35,759 bases of DNA from DASXRC01 sp036506495 (GCA_036506495.1 DASXRQ010000162.1:1-35759); one strand, 5' to 3'; shown: positions 15,490-25,476, counted from the stretch's first letter. Numbers and translations: made by a program. Notes: generated by a model from the sequence alone, not told the origin.

Positions 15490-15910
15490 CCTGGTGCGAC
15501 CCGACACGCCGGGTATCGAAACACGCCAGGCGCGACACGCCGATGGGGCGAGATCGACTCCTCTGTACCGGTTGACAGCCTCCGGGGTCGTCCACGTACC
15601 GTCTTTGAGTCCTACTACGGGAAGCGGCTGTTGTTCGCTTCGTCCCTTCGTCCGCTGGCCGAGCGACAGTAACCGGTCTAGTCGCATCGGAAGGCTCGGG
15701 CCCGGCGCGGGTCGCGGGTTCTCCGCCGGCCAGGTCCAGCGGGCGGGGGTCGGCGGGGCGGCGCGAACCGGCCGCGCCTCCCGGTGTATGGGCAGGGGGT
15801 CGCGCGGCCAGTAGACAACGGCCGAACGTGGGCAGCCGGTCCACGCACGGTCGGTCCGAAGGTCGATGTGCATCGTCCTGCCGCACCGGGCCGTGAGGGG
15901 CCTGGGAGCA
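15490..15910. other. Intergenic region without a convincing gene; possible small transcript
   Basis: No reading frame here shows the GC3 bias of its neighbours. A frame from GTG 15494 to 15814 has rare codons throughout and no recognisable protein. TTGACA at 15572-15577 followed after 19 bases by TACCGT at 15597-15602 resembles a vegetative promoter. Together with the hairpin at 15911-15940 it would define an RNA of about 330 nt. I recognise no known RNA family in it. Confidence 0.35.
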
Positions 15911-15940
15911 CGGGGCGCGGCCATCACCGGCCGCGCCCCG
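15911..15940 (+). terminator. Strong hairpin upstream of lnt
   Basis: CGGGGCGCGGCC at 15911-15922 pairs perfectly with its complement at 15929-15940 across a 6-base loop. ATTTCCC follows. It isolates lnt from transcription coming out of the kam operon or from a small upstream RNA. Confidence 0.7.
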
Positions 15941-15981
15941 ATTTCCCACACCGCCCCCGCCCCCGCCCCATCGCCCCTCGC

Positions 15982-16044
15982 CCCAACTCCGTCGAAGTTG
16001 GGCATCTCAACCCGCCTCGACCGCCCAACTCCGACGGAGTTGGG
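15982..16044 (+). promoter_or_regulatory. Two 21-bp palindromes 42 bp apart, before lnt
   Basis: Near-identical palindromes lie at 15982-16002 and 16024-16044. Each has arms CCCAACTYCG and CGRAGTTGGG around one central base. Their centres are 42 bp apart, four helical turns, so bound dimers would sit on the same face of the DNA. The second covers the expected -35 region of a promoter with TATGCT at 16060-16065. This looks like a cooperative operator; the regulator is unknown. Confidence 0.7.
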
Positions 16045-16059
16045 GAGGCGGGCGCTGTC

Positions 16060-16072
16060 TATGCTCGTCGGG
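16060..16072 (+). promoter_or_regulatory. -10 element and leaderless start of lnt
   Basis: TATGCT at 16060-16065 ends 6 bases before the GTG at 16072. No Shine-Dalgarno is present. Transcription would begin at or next to the start codon. Confidence 0.5.
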
Positions 16073-17736
16073 TGATCCCCGCCGTGCGGGCGGCCGAGGA
16101 GCCGCCGGGCGCCCCGTCCGCCGCGGACCGTCCGGCCGCCGTGCCGCGCTCGCTGCCGGCACCCGCCGCCGCGATCCTCGCCGTGCTGTCGGGGCTGGCC
16201 CTGCTCGCCGCGTTCCCGCCGGTCGGGCTGTGGTGGCTGGCACCGGCCGGGGTGGCCGGGCTCGCGACCGCGGTCCACCACCGCGGGATCCTCGCCGGGG
16301 CAGGCCTCGGCCTTTTGACCGGCCTGGTGTACTTCGCGCCGTTGCTGAGCTGGACGAACCTGCATACCGGATACGTGCCGTGGCTGCTGCTCTCGGTGCT
16401 CGAGGCCGCGTACGTGGGCCTGCTGGGCGGGCTCGCCGCGTACACCAGCCGACTGGTCGACCGCGTGCGCTGGCTGTGGCCGCCGCTGACCGCGGTGTTG
16501 TGGGTGGCCCAGGAGGCGGTGCGGGACCGTACGCCGTTCGGTGGCTTCCCGTGGGGTCGGCTCGCGTTCAGCCAGGACGGTTCGCCCCTGCTCCGGCTGG
16601 CCGTGCTGGGCGGCGCCCCGCTCGTCACGTTCGGGGTGGCCCTGGCCGGTGGGCTGCTCGCGGCGGCGGCGTGGCGAGCGCCGCGGTCGTGGTGGACGGG
16701 GTCGTGGCGTACCCGACCGGGCTGGCTCGCCGGCGGCGGGCTGGTCGCCGCCGCCGTCGCCGTGTTCGCGGCCGCCGCGTTGATACCCGTGCACCACCCG
16801 GACGGGCCGGTCGCCCGGGTGGCGATCGTGCAGGGCAATGTCCCCCGGCTGGGGCTGGATTTCAACGCGCAGCGCCGGGCCGTGCTCGACAACCACGTCG
16901 CCGCCACGCTCGACCTCGCCGACCGGGTCGCCGCCGGCACCGAGCGCCGACCGGACCTGGTCGTCTGGCCGGAGAACTCGAGCGATATCGACCCCCTGCG
17001 CAACCCCGACGCGGCCGAGCGGATCTCCGCGGCGGCCGACGCGATCGGCGCGCCGATCCTGGTCGGGGCGGTGCTGTTCGGCCCCGGGCCCGGTCAGGTC
17101 CGCAACGTCGGGCTGCTCTGGCGTCCGTCGGCGGGCCCGGACCTGGGCCAGCTCTACGTCAAGCGGCACCCGGTGCCGTTCGCCGAGTACGTGCCGCTGC
17201 GGCGGCTCGCGCGCATGGTCAGCAAGGAGGTGGACCGGGTCGGCTCGGACTTCGTGGCCGGCACCGCGCCGGGCCTCGTGCGGGTGGCGCCGGCGGGCGG
17301 CGGCCCGCCCGTCGTGCTCGGGGACGTCATCTGCTTCGAGGTCGCCTACGACGAGGTCGTCCGCGACACGGTCACGGACGGCGCGGGCCTGCTGGTCGTG
17401 CAGACCAACAACGCGACGTTCAACGCGGCCGAGGCCCGCCAGCAGATGGCCATGGTTCGGCTGCGGGCCGTCGAGCATGGACGGTCCACGCTGATGGCGT
17501 CGACCGTCGGGGTGTCCGGCTTCGTTCGCACCGACGGGTCCGTGGTCGACGCCACCGGTTTCAACACCAGGGCCATCGTGGTACATGATTTGACACAGGG
17601 CGCAACGCGTACGCTGGCGACCAAGTTGGGCTACTGGCCAGAGGTGGCGCTGGTCGCGCTCGCAGCGGCCGGTCTGGCCGGTGCGGTGGCGGCGCGCCAC
17701 CGCAGGCGGCCGGACGAGCTGGAGGGGGCAGGGTGA
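16072..17736 (+). CDS. lnt: Apolipoprotein N-acyltransferase
   Basis: 554 residues. Six or so membrane segments occupy residues ~30-240 (ILAVLSGLALLAAFPPVGLWWLA onward), followed by the periplasm-side nitrilase domain. The catalytic triad is visible as Glu301 (VVWPENSSDID), Lys364 (LYVKRHPVPFAEYVP) and Cys421 (GDVICFEVAYDE). A last hydrophobic segment lies near the C-terminus. Lnt adds the third acyl chain to the N-terminal cysteine of lipoproteins. It is immediately followed by ppm with a four-base overlap; in mycobacteria the two are one polypeptide, here they are separate. A longer in-frame start at 15784 is rejected because it would read through the hairpin and operators with atypical codons. 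Confidence 0.93.
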   Translation: MIPAVRAAEEPPGAPSAADRPAAVPRSLPAPAAAILAVLSGLALLAAFPPVGLWWLAPAGVAGLATAVHHRGILAGAGLGLLTGLVYFAPLLSWTNLHTGYVPWLLLSVLEAAYVGLLGGLAAYTSRLVDRVRWLWPPLTAVLWVAQEAVRDRTPFGGFPWGRLAFSQDGSPLLRLAVLGGAPLVTFGVALAGGLLAAAAWRAPRSWWTGSWRTRPGWLAGGGLVAAAVAVFAAAALIPVHHPDGPVARVAIVQGNVPRLGLDFNAQRRAVLDNHVAATLDLADRVAAGTERRPDLVVWPENSSDIDPLRNPDAAERISAAADAIGAPILVGAVLFGPGPGQVRNVGLLWRPSAGPDLGQLYVKRHPVPFAEYVPLRRLARMVSKEVDRVGSDFVAGTAPGLVRVAPAGGGPPVVLGDVICFEVAYDEVVRDTVTDGAGLLVVQTNNATFNAAEARQQMAMVRLRAVEHGRSTLMASTVGVSGFVRTDGSVVDATGFNTRAIVVHDLTQGATRTLATKLGYWPEVALVALAAAGLAGAVAARHRRRPDELEGAG

Positions 17737-18527
17737 GCGACGAGACGACGGGCTCGACGCCGCAGGGGTACCCGGGCATCGGGCGGGTTCTGGTCGTAAT
17801 CCCGACCTACAACGAGGCGGACAACGTCCGGCCCATCGTGGAGCGGGTGCGCCGGGCCGTGCCCAGCGTGGACATCCTCGTCGCCGACGACAGCAGCCCG
17901 GACGGGACCGGCGCCATCGCCGACGAGCTCGCCGCCGCGGACGACCAAGTCCACGTGCTGCACCGTCCCGGCAAGCGCGGGCTCGGCTCCGCGTACGTGG
18001 CCGGCTTCCGGTGGGCCCGCGAGCGCGGCTACGACGCGGTCGTCGAGATGGACGCCGACGGCTCGCACGCCCCGGAGGAGTTGCCCCGGCTGCTGGACGC
18101 GCTGCGCGACGCCGACGCCGTGCTCGGCTCCCGGTGGGTGCCCGGTGGCGCCGTCCTCAACTGGCCGGTGCACCGGCTGCTGCTGTCCCGCGGCGGCAAC
18201 CTGTACACCCGGCTCGCGTTGGGGATGCCGTTTCGGGACGCGACCGGCGGCTACCGCGCCTACCGAACCCCGCTGCTGGACAAGGTCGACGTGGAGTCGG
18301 TGGCGTCGCAGGGCTACTGCTTCCAAGTGGACCTGGCCTGGCGGGCATACCGGAACGGCCTGCGGGTCGTCGAGGTCCCCATCACCTTCGCCGAGCGGGA
18401 ACGCGGCGCGAGCAAGATGAGTTCCGCGGTCGTGCGCGAGGCGCTGTGGCGGGTGTCGCTGTGGGGGCTCAAGGCTAGGCGGGACGCGCTGCGGCGCGGG
18501 CTGCGCAGCGAGTCGCGCTGGCCGTAG
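17733..18527 (+). CDS. Polyprenol monophosphomannose synthase (GT2)
   Basis: 264 residues. Classic GT2 layout: LVVIPTYNEADNVRPIVERV, ILVADDSSPDGTGAIAD, HRPGKRGLGSAYVAGF, the metal-binding DAD in VVEMDADGSHAPEELP, DAVLGSRWVPGGAVLNWP, and FRDATGGYRAYR before QGYCFQVDLAWRA. No membrane anchor is present, unlike eukaryotic DPM1 with its tail. It would transfer mannose from GDP-mannose to polyprenyl phosphate on the inner face of the membrane, supplying protein and lipoglycan mannosylation. The GTGA overlap with lnt is the unfused version of the mycobacterial Lnt-Ppm1 fusion and strongly supports this call over other GT2 enzymes. Confidence 0.92.
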   Translation: MSDETTGSTPQGYPGIGRVLVVIPTYNEADNVRPIVERVRRAVPSVDILVADDSSPDGTGAIADELAAADDQVHVLHRPGKRGLGSAYVAGFRWARERGYDAVVEMDADGSHAPEELPRLLDALRDADAVLGSRWVPGGAVLNWPVHRLLLSRGGNLYTRLALGMPFRDATGGYRAYRTPLLDKVDVESVASQGYCFQVDLAWRAYRNGLRVVEVPITFAERERGASKMSSAVVREALWRVSLWGLKARRDALRRGLRSESRWP

Positions 18528-18548
18528 CGGGGCCGTCGAGGAGTTGTC

Positions 18549-19076
18549 GTGGGGCGGGGGCTAGCGATCGCGCCGTTGGCGCTGGCGATCACCATCCTCC
18601 TGGAGATCGCCGTCTTCGTGCTGCTGGGGCGCTGGATCGGCTACCCGTGGGCGGTGCTGATCGTGCTCGCCCTGTCGGGGCTCGGGCTCGCCCTGCTGCG
18701 CCGCGAGGGGATCCGCGCGTGGCGCCGGTTCCAGGCCGCCGCCGAGGCCGGCGAGCGCCCCGGCATCCATGTGACGGACGGTCTGGTCGGGCTGCTCGGC
18801 GCGCTGCTGCTGGCAGTGCCCGGGCTGCTCACCGGCGTACTCGGGCTGCTGATGCTGGTGCCGCCCGGAAGGCAGCTGGCCCGGGCCCGGCTGCAGCGGA
18901 CGGCCGAGCGCCGGCTGTCGCCCACCGTCGTGGGCGATCTGTTCGGACCGCGACGGGTACGCGTGCAGCGGGACACACCCGCCGACGCCGGCCCGTCGGA
19001 GGGCGGACCGGGTGGGCCGCCCGCGCCACCCGGTCCGGTCGTCGAGGGCGAGATCGTGGAGCGCGACGACCGCTAG
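18549..19076 (+). CDS. fxsA: FxsA-family membrane protein
   Basis: 175 residues. The FxsA domain covers residues ~5-125: LEIAVFVLLGRWIGYPWAVLIVLALSGLGLALLRREG, then DGLVGLLGALLLAVPGLLTGVLGLLMLVPPGRQLAR, giving three to four membrane segments. A proline/glycine-rich cytoplasmic tail ends VVEGEIVERDDR. FxsA of E. coli affects exclusion of phage T7 by F plasmid; its normal function is not established. It starts GTG 21 bases after ppm and probably belongs to the same transcript. Convergent rbpA and a terminator follow. Confidence 0.9.
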   Translation: MGRGLAIAPLALAITILLEIAVFVLLGRWIGYPWAVLIVLALSGLGLALLRREGIRAWRRFQAAAEAGERPGIHVTDGLVGLLGALLLAVPGLLTGVLGLLMLVPPGRQLARARLQRTAERRLSPTVVGDLFGPRRVRVQRDTPADAGPSEGGPGGPPAPPGPVVEGEIVERDDR

Positions 19077-19085
19077 GCACAACAC

Positions 19086-19114
19086 GCCGCCCCGGCCACC
19101 TGGGCCGGGGCGGC
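19086..19114. terminator. Bidirectional terminator between fxsA and rbpA
   Basis: GCCGCCCCGGCC at 19086-19097 pairs perfectly with 19103-19114 around a 5-base loop. It lies between the two convergent stops. Confidence 0.8.
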
Positions 19115-19128
19115 GAGCGAGATCGGTG

Positions 19129-19473
19129 TCAGGCGGACCGACCGCGGCGTGCCCGAACCTCCTCGAGCCGCTCGGCGAGGATGTCTTCAAGTTCGGAAAT
19201 GGACCGCCGCTCGAGCAGCATGTCCCAGTGCGTACGCGGCGGCTTCGCCTTTTTCTGCTCGGGCTCGCTGCCGTCCACGAGGCGCGCGATGCTGCCGTCG
19301 AACTTGCACTCCCAGGTGATCGGGACCTCGGCGTCGACGGCGAAGGGCACCTCGAAGCGGTGTCCCTTGGCGCAGAGGTACTCGCGGGTCTGTCGCGGGG
19401 CCAGCTCGGTGTTCCGGTCCGATTCGTAGCTGACGGCCCCCAGGCGGCTCCCGCGCAGCATGCGCTCGCCCAT
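19129..19473 (-). CDS. rbpA: RNA polymerase-binding protein RbpA
   Basis: 114 residues beginning MGERMLRGSRLGAVSYESD, with the basic linker TELAPRQTREYLCAKGHRFEVPF and the sigma-interaction domain HWDMLLERRSISELEDILAERLEEVRARRG. RbpA is actinobacteria-specific and stabilises the open complex with the housekeeping sigma factor. The zinc site described for Streptomyces RbpA (Cys34, His38, Cys56, Cys59) is incomplete here: Cys34, His38 and Cys56 are present, but Asp stands at 59. The ATG at 19473 has GGGGGAAAG upstream; a longer frame to 19779 has no family sequence. It is preceded by a SigR-like promoter, as in Streptomyces. Confidence 0.95.
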   Translation of the reverse strand: MGERMLRGSRLGAVSYESDRNTELAPRQTREYLCAKGHRFEVPFAVDAEVPITWECKFDGSIARLVDGSEPEQKKAKPPRTHWDMLLERRSISELEDILAERLEEVRARRGRSA

Positions 19474-19516
19474 GATCGGCTTTCCCCCTCGGTCGTGGTG
19501 CTGGTCTGTTCGATGT

Positions 19517-19543
19517 AACGACATGGGCCGGTCTGACGATTCC
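19517..19543 (-). promoter_or_regulatory. SigR-like (disulfide-stress) promoter of rbpA
   Basis: On the minus strand GGGAAT is followed, 19 bases after its T, by GTT (GGAAT at 19543-19539, GTT at 19519-19517). The SigR consensus is GGAAT-N18/19-GTT, and rbpA of Streptomyces coelicolor is a SigR target. The start codon lies about 43 bases downstream. Confidence 0.6.
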
Positions 19544-19960
19544 CGACCGACCCTCACGTCTTCCCGATGTCGCCGCCCCGAAGCGTATCGGCAAGCCGGG
19601 TTCCGGTGAGCGGCCTCGCCGCCGTCACGGCCCCAACTAACGTAGCTTACGTCCGCTTTGCGCCTGATTTGTGCTCGGGCACCGCCCGTCGCGGGAGGGG
19701 TGCGATGTCCCGTCACCGAGGTAGCCGTCGGCGCGCCCGCCGAGAAGACATTCTTCGGACATCCACGCGGTCTGTCCACGCGTCGGTCGCGTGCGGGCTC
19801 GCGCCGCCGTCGGGCGGCACTCGCAGCTGCCGCTATGTCGTCGGCGTATCCACGTCCGGCCGGACGTCCGGTAGATCTGGCTGGATCTGGATGTCGCGCG
19901 GTTACTGCGCGCCGGCGACGTTACGCACCGTGCCGGGGCCGCCACGATCGCCTCGTGGGC
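19544..19960. other. Intergenic region between the MFS gene and the rbpA promoter
   Basis: No convincing gene. It contains an ACGTA-GCT-TACGT inverted repeat at 19640-19652, and at 19796-19816 a 21-base segment that recurs exactly at 26031-26051. Reading frames on both strands here lack recognisable protein. Confidence 0.5.
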
Positions 19961-21376
19961 CTATGCCGACGAGTGGGCCCCAGCTCGGTCGGCGGCCGGC
20001 TCGATCGTGGGATGCCGGCGCGGCGGCGAGGGCGCCAGCTCGCCCGTCGCGGCGCCGTTCACCGGCGCCGCGACGGTGGTCGCGGCGGCGGCCTCGTTCG
20101 CCTCCGTCGCGGCGTCGATGGCGGCGTCGATCGTCGAGTGGGACGGCCAGCGGGCGGTCATCGCGCCCACCAGTAGCACGCCGGCGACGCTCCACACGCC
20201 GACCACGGTCGGCAGCGCGAACCGGTCCGCCAGCACGCCCGTCACGATGATCGCGAATCCCTGGGCCAGCTGAACCCCGGACTGCATCACGCCGAACGCC
20301 CGGGCCCGGTAGCCGGCGCGGAGTACCTGGACGAACAGCCCGTTGGCCGCCGGGAACATGCCCGCGAGCGCGAAGCCGGAGACGGCGGCCATCGCCGCGA
20401 TGACAAACACGTACGGGTTCAGCAGGGCGGGCACGAGCGCCAGCGGGGTCAGCACGGCGAAAGCCGGAATCAGCCGCCGGCGCGCGGCCGGCCGCACGAA
20501 CCGACCGATGACGATGCCGCCGACGATGAAGCCGATCGGGCTGGCGACCATGATTGCGGCCTGCATCCAACCGGCCTCTGCACGCGTCTCCGCGAGCCTG
20601 CCGGCCCACGCGGCGGCGAGCCCCTCGGGCACGATGCCGAAGAGCACGGTGGCGACCACGACGAGGCCGATCGCCCGCATCACCTCGGAGCGGAAGATGA
20701 GCCGGAAGCCGTCGGCCGTCTCGCGCAGCACGTGCTCGCGCCGGGCCGGCACGCCGATCGGCAGGTGGTTCGCGACGCCGACCCGGATGAGCAGTGCGGA
20801 CAGGCCGAACGTGGCAGCGTCGATCAGCAGCGCCAGCCGTGCGTCCACGGCGGCCAGCGCGGCGCCGCCGGCGAACCCGACCACCTGGGTGAGCTGCGCG
20901 ACGCTCTTCGTCAGCGACATCCCGACGACGTAGCGGTCGCCGGTCAGCACCTGCGGCAGGAGTGCGCTGCGCGCGGCCTGGAACGGTGGGTTGAGCATGG
21001 ACGTGCCGAACAGCAGCGCGAGCATCACCCAGATCGGCATGCCGGGCAGCGCGACGAGCGCGATCAGGACCATCCGCAGCAGGTCGCAGGCCACCATGAC
21101 CGGTCGGTACGACCGGCGCTCGGCCATCGCCGCGAGCACCGGTCCGCCGGCCAGCCACGGCAGGTAGCTGATCGCGAACGAGACCGCGGACAGCGCCACC
21201 GACTCCGTCGCGTGAAAGACCAACGCGGCGACCGCGGCCTTGGCGAGGAAGTCGCCGATCCAGGAGAAGACATCGGCGACGAACAGGAAACGGTACTCCC
21301 GCGCGGCGAACACGTCACCGAACGTGGCCGGTCGTTCGGTGCTGCGCGGCCCCGAGCCGCGCGTCGGTCCGGACAC
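19961..21376 (-). CDS. MFS transporter, MefA/enterobactin-exporter-like
   Basis: 471 residues from a GTG. The N-terminus reads TFGDVFAAREYRFLFVADVFSWIGDFLAKAAVAALVFHATES, typical of the drug- or siderophore-exporting MFS group. About twelve hydrophobic segments follow, with the loop AMAERRSYRPVMVACDLLRM and GRFVRPAARRRLIPAF in the middle. A soluble, alanine-rich tail of roughly 60 residues (residues ~410-471) follows the last helix. The substrate cannot be predicted. It lies 129 bases downstream of the acyl-CoA dehydrogenase gene on the same strand, so weak co-transcription is possible. No regulator lies next to it. Confidence 0.88.
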   Translation of the reverse strand: MSGPTRGSGPRSTERPATFGDVFAAREYRFLFVADVFSWIGDFLAKAAVAALVFHATESVALSAVSFAISYLPWLAGGPVLAAMAERRSYRPVMVACDLLRMVLIALVALPGMPIWVMLALLFGTSMLNPPFQAARSALLPQVLTGDRYVVGMSLTKSVAQLTQVVGFAGGAALAAVDARLALLIDAATFGLSALLIRVGVANHLPIGVPARREHVLRETADGFRLIFRSEVMRAIGLVVVATVLFGIVPEGLAAAWAGRLAETRAEAGWMQAAIMVASPIGFIVGGIVIGRFVRPAARRRLIPAFAVLTPLALVPALLNPYVFVIAAMAAVSGFALAGMFPAANGLFVQVLRAGYRARAFGVMQSGVQLAQGFAIIVTGVLADRFALPTVVGVWSVAGVLLVGAMTARWPSHSTIDAAIDAATEANEAAAATTVAAPVNGAATGELAPSPPRRHPTIEPAADRAGAHSSA

Positions 21377-21505
21377 CCGGGCCCCTCCCCAGCGTGACGG
21401 TTCTGTCCGCTGCGATTCTGCCCGATCGGTTGACGTCTTGCTAGGGCAAACGGACCGGCCGACGCGCTTCCGACACCGAACGGGGGACCGTTCGGCCAGA
21501 ACCGG

Positions 21506-23212
<1,707 letters not shown>

Positions 23213-23235
23213 GCTGCGAGCCTAGAGAACCGGGC

Positions 23236-24585
23236 CTAGAGAACCCGGGGTGGGATGTTGCCGGCGGCGAGGATCGCCCGCCGCATGGGCACCGCCAGCA
23301 GCAGCACGAACCCGATCGCGAAGAACGCGACCAGCGAGATGATCGCCGCCTGGTAGCTGCCGGTCGACTGGTAGGCCAGCCCGAACAGCAGCGGGCCCAG
23401 CCAGCTGGTGCCCTTGTCCGAGATCTCGTACAGGCCGAAGTACTCGCCCTCTTTGCCGCGCGGGATCAGCTGGCTGAACAGGGATCGGCTCAGCGCCTGG
23501 CTGCCGCCGAGCACGATGCCCAGCAGGGCGCCGAGCAGCACGAACGGCATCGGCTTGCCCACCGGCAGGACATACGCGATCGCGAGCACGACGGTCCACA
23601 GCACGAGGCTGGCCAGCACGGTCTTCCACGCCCCGACCCGGCGCGCGATCGCGCCGAGCAGCAGCGCTCCGCCGAACGCCAGGAACTGCACCATCAGGAT
23701 CGTCTGGACCTGCACCGCCTGCGACAGCTTGAGGTACTTGTCGGCGTAGACCGCGGCCATCGTGATGACGGTCTGGATGCCGTCGTTGTAGACCAGGAAC
23801 GCGATCAGGAAGAACAGGCTCAACGGGTACGCCCGAAGCCCGCGCAGGGTGTGCCCGAGCTGGCGGAAGCCGTCGGTGAGCACCGAGCCACGGGCCAGAC
23901 CCTCCGCCGGCGGCCGGTTACGCAGCCGGGCCAGCGGCAGCGTCGTGAACCCCGCCCACCACAGGCCCGCCGAGACCAGGCTCCACCGGGCCACCTCCGC
24001 CTTGGCGTCGTCGCCGGCGACGATCGCGGCCGCGGCGTTGACGGCGAGCAGCAGCCCACCGCCGAGGTAGCCGATCGCCCAGCCGCGGCTGGACACCGCG
24101 TCCCGGTCGTCGGGGCCGGCCAGCTGCGGGAGGAACGAGTTGTACACGACGATGCTGGCGCCGAAGGCCACGTTCGCGACGAGCAGCAGGGCGCTGCCGA
24201 GCAGGTACCGCTCACCGGTGAGGAACACGAGCCCGGTGGTGGCGGCCGAGCCGACGTACGCGAACACCGCGAGCAGCTGCTTCTTGCGCGGCGAGCGGTC
24301 CGCGATCGCGCCGACCACCGGCAGCACGAGCACCTGCAGCACGACCGACAGGGAGATGGTGTACGCGAACAGCGAGCCGGACGCGACCGGGATGCCCAGC
24401 GGGTGCACCCGGCCGGCGGCGTCGGCCGCGCGGTCGGCGATCGAGGTCAGGTACGGGCCGAGGAAGACCGTGACGACGGTGGTGGAGAACGCCGAGTTGG
24501 CCCAGTCGTAGAAGTACCAACCGACCCGCTCCCGCCGGGACGACAGCTCACCGGCGTCCGCGGTGGACGGTGCGCTCACCACCAT
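23236..24585 (-). CDS. UMF1-family (Atg22-like) MFS transporter
   Basis: About 449 residues. The family signature is RERVGWYFYDWANSAFSTTVVTVFLGPYLTSIA, followed by GAIADRSPRKKQLL, VVYNSFLPQLAG, SSRGWAIGYLGGGLLLAVNAAA, FLIAFLVYNDGIQTVITMAAVYA and SQALSRSLFSQLIPRGKEGEYFGLYEISDKGTSWLGP. These are the marker segments of UMF1 proteins, related to yeast Atg22, which exports amino acids from the vacuole. About twelve membrane helices. The ATG at 24585 is preferred over 24594 because GAGG lies 9 bases before it and directly abuts the other. It lies 18 bases after the GDPD gene. The substrate is unknown. Confidence 0.9.
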   Translation of the reverse strand: MVVSAPSTADAGELSSRRERVGWYFYDWANSAFSTTVVTVFLGPYLTSIADRAADAAGRVHPLGIPVASGSLFAYTISLSVVLQVLVLPVVGAIADRSPRKKQLLAVFAYVGSAATTGLVFLTGERYLLGSALLLVANVAFGASIVVYNSFLPQLAGPDDRDAVSSRGWAIGYLGGGLLLAVNAAAAIVAGDDAKAEVARWSLVSAGLWWAGFTTLPLARLRNRPPAEGLARGSVLTDGFRQLGHTLRGLRAYPLSLFFLIAFLVYNDGIQTVITMAAVYADKYLKLSQAVQVQTILMVQFLAFGGALLLGAIARRVGAWKTVLASLVLWTVVLAIAYVLPVGKPMPFVLLGALLGIVLGGSQALSRSLFSQLIPRGKEGEYFGLYEISDKGTSWLGPLLFGLAYQSTGSYQAAIISLVAFFAIGFVLLLAVPMRRAILAAGNIPPRVL

Positions 24586-24603
24586 GTTCGGCATCCTCGG
24601 CGG

Positions 24604-25371
24604 TCAGGCGGCCCACAGGCCGCGGCTGGCGTACACGTCGCGCAGCACCTCGACGTGATCGGTCATGATGCCATCCACTCGCAGGTCAAGTAAGTCGTGC
24701 ATCACGGTCGGCTCGTCGATCGTCCAGACGTGCACCTGTAGGCCGAGCCGGTGGGCGTGCCGGACGAACCGCCGGTCGACGACGGGCACCCGCCCGTACC
24801 GCAGCGGCACCTGGGCGGCGACCACCGACTCCGGTAGCCGCAGCCGGCCACCGATCACCGAGGCCACCCGCAGCCGGGCCGCGCCGCGCCGGCCGAGCGA
24901 GGTGGCCAACCCCGGGCCGGCCAACGCCCGCACCCGGGCCAGTCGGGCGTCGTTGAAGGAGGCGACCAGCACCCGGTCGGCGGCGCCGGTGCGGGAGACC
25001 GCGTCCAGCGTGGGCACCACCCCGTCGTCGGTCTTCACGTCGACGTTGAACCGCACCTGCGGCCAGGCGTCGAGCACATCGTCCAGCCGCGGCACGACGG
25101 CCGACCCGCCGACCCGGACGCTGGCCAGGTCGGCCCAGCGCAGCGCGTCGACGCGCCCGCGCCGCCCGGTCAACCGCCGCAGCGTGGCGTCGTGGAACGC
25201 CACCGCGACACCGTCCGCGGTGGCGCGCACATCGGTCTCCACGTACCGGTAGCCGAGGCCGATCGCCCGGGCGAACGCCGCCGCGGTGTTCTCATCCCCG
25301 TGAGCCGCGCCGCCGCGGTGTGCGAAGGCCAGCGGTGTAGGCGCGTCCAGGTACGGGTATCGGTGTGTCAC
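24604..25371 (-). CDS. Glycerophosphodiester phosphodiesterase
   Basis: 255 residues, a GDPD TIM barrel: LAFAHRGGAAHGDENTAAAFARAIGLGYRYVETDVRATADGVAVAFHDATLRRLTGRRG holds the catalytic His pair (HRGG, FHD) and metal acids (EN, ETD). Later come NVDVKTDDG and VHVWTIDEP. It has no signal peptide, so it acts in the cytoplasm, releasing glycerol-3-phosphate from glycerophosphodiesters. The GTG at 25371 begins VTHRYPYLDAPTPLAFAHRGG, the family N-terminus; upstream frame belongs to no protein. A CATACT box 6 bases upstream suggests a leaderless mRNA that continues into the UMF1 and acyl-CoA dehydrogenase genes. Confidence 0.92.
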   Translation of the reverse strand: MTHRYPYLDAPTPLAFAHRGGAAHGDENTAAAFARAIGLGYRYVETDVRATADGVAVAFHDATLRRLTGRRGRVDALRWADLASVRVGGSAVVPRLDDVLDAWPQVRFNVDVKTDDGVVPTLDAVSRTGAADRVLVASFNDARLARVRALAGPGLATSLGRRGAARLRVASVIGGRLRLPESVVAAQVPLRYGRVPVVDRRFVRHAHRLGLQVHVWTIDEPTVMHDLLDLRVDGIMTDHVEVLRDVYASRGLWAA

Positions 25372-25476
25372 GCGCGCAGTATGCCGGTGGCAATCGCCGG
25401 ACCGCGGCCACGGCTCGTCAGCCGGGCGTGCGGTCGGCGAGAATGACGCTGTCATGCTGCCGGCCGGGAGGTGCGG

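Noticed and set aside
15494..15814. A 106-codon frame from a GTG after the MutL-like gene
   Set aside because: Codons lack the GC3 bias of every real gene around it, there is no ribosome site, and the product matches nothing I recognise.
13807..17700. A 1297-codon open frame on the minus strand opposite kal, the MutL-like gene and lnt
   Set aside because: It runs antisense to three well-recognised genes, is Arg/Gly/Pro/His-rich with no domain, and is the usual GC-rich shadow of real plus-strand genes.
19567..20250. Plus-strand frame of 227 codons overlapping the MFS gene end
   Set aside because: It is Arg/Ser/Pro-rich, antisense to the MFS gene for half its length, and has no family features.
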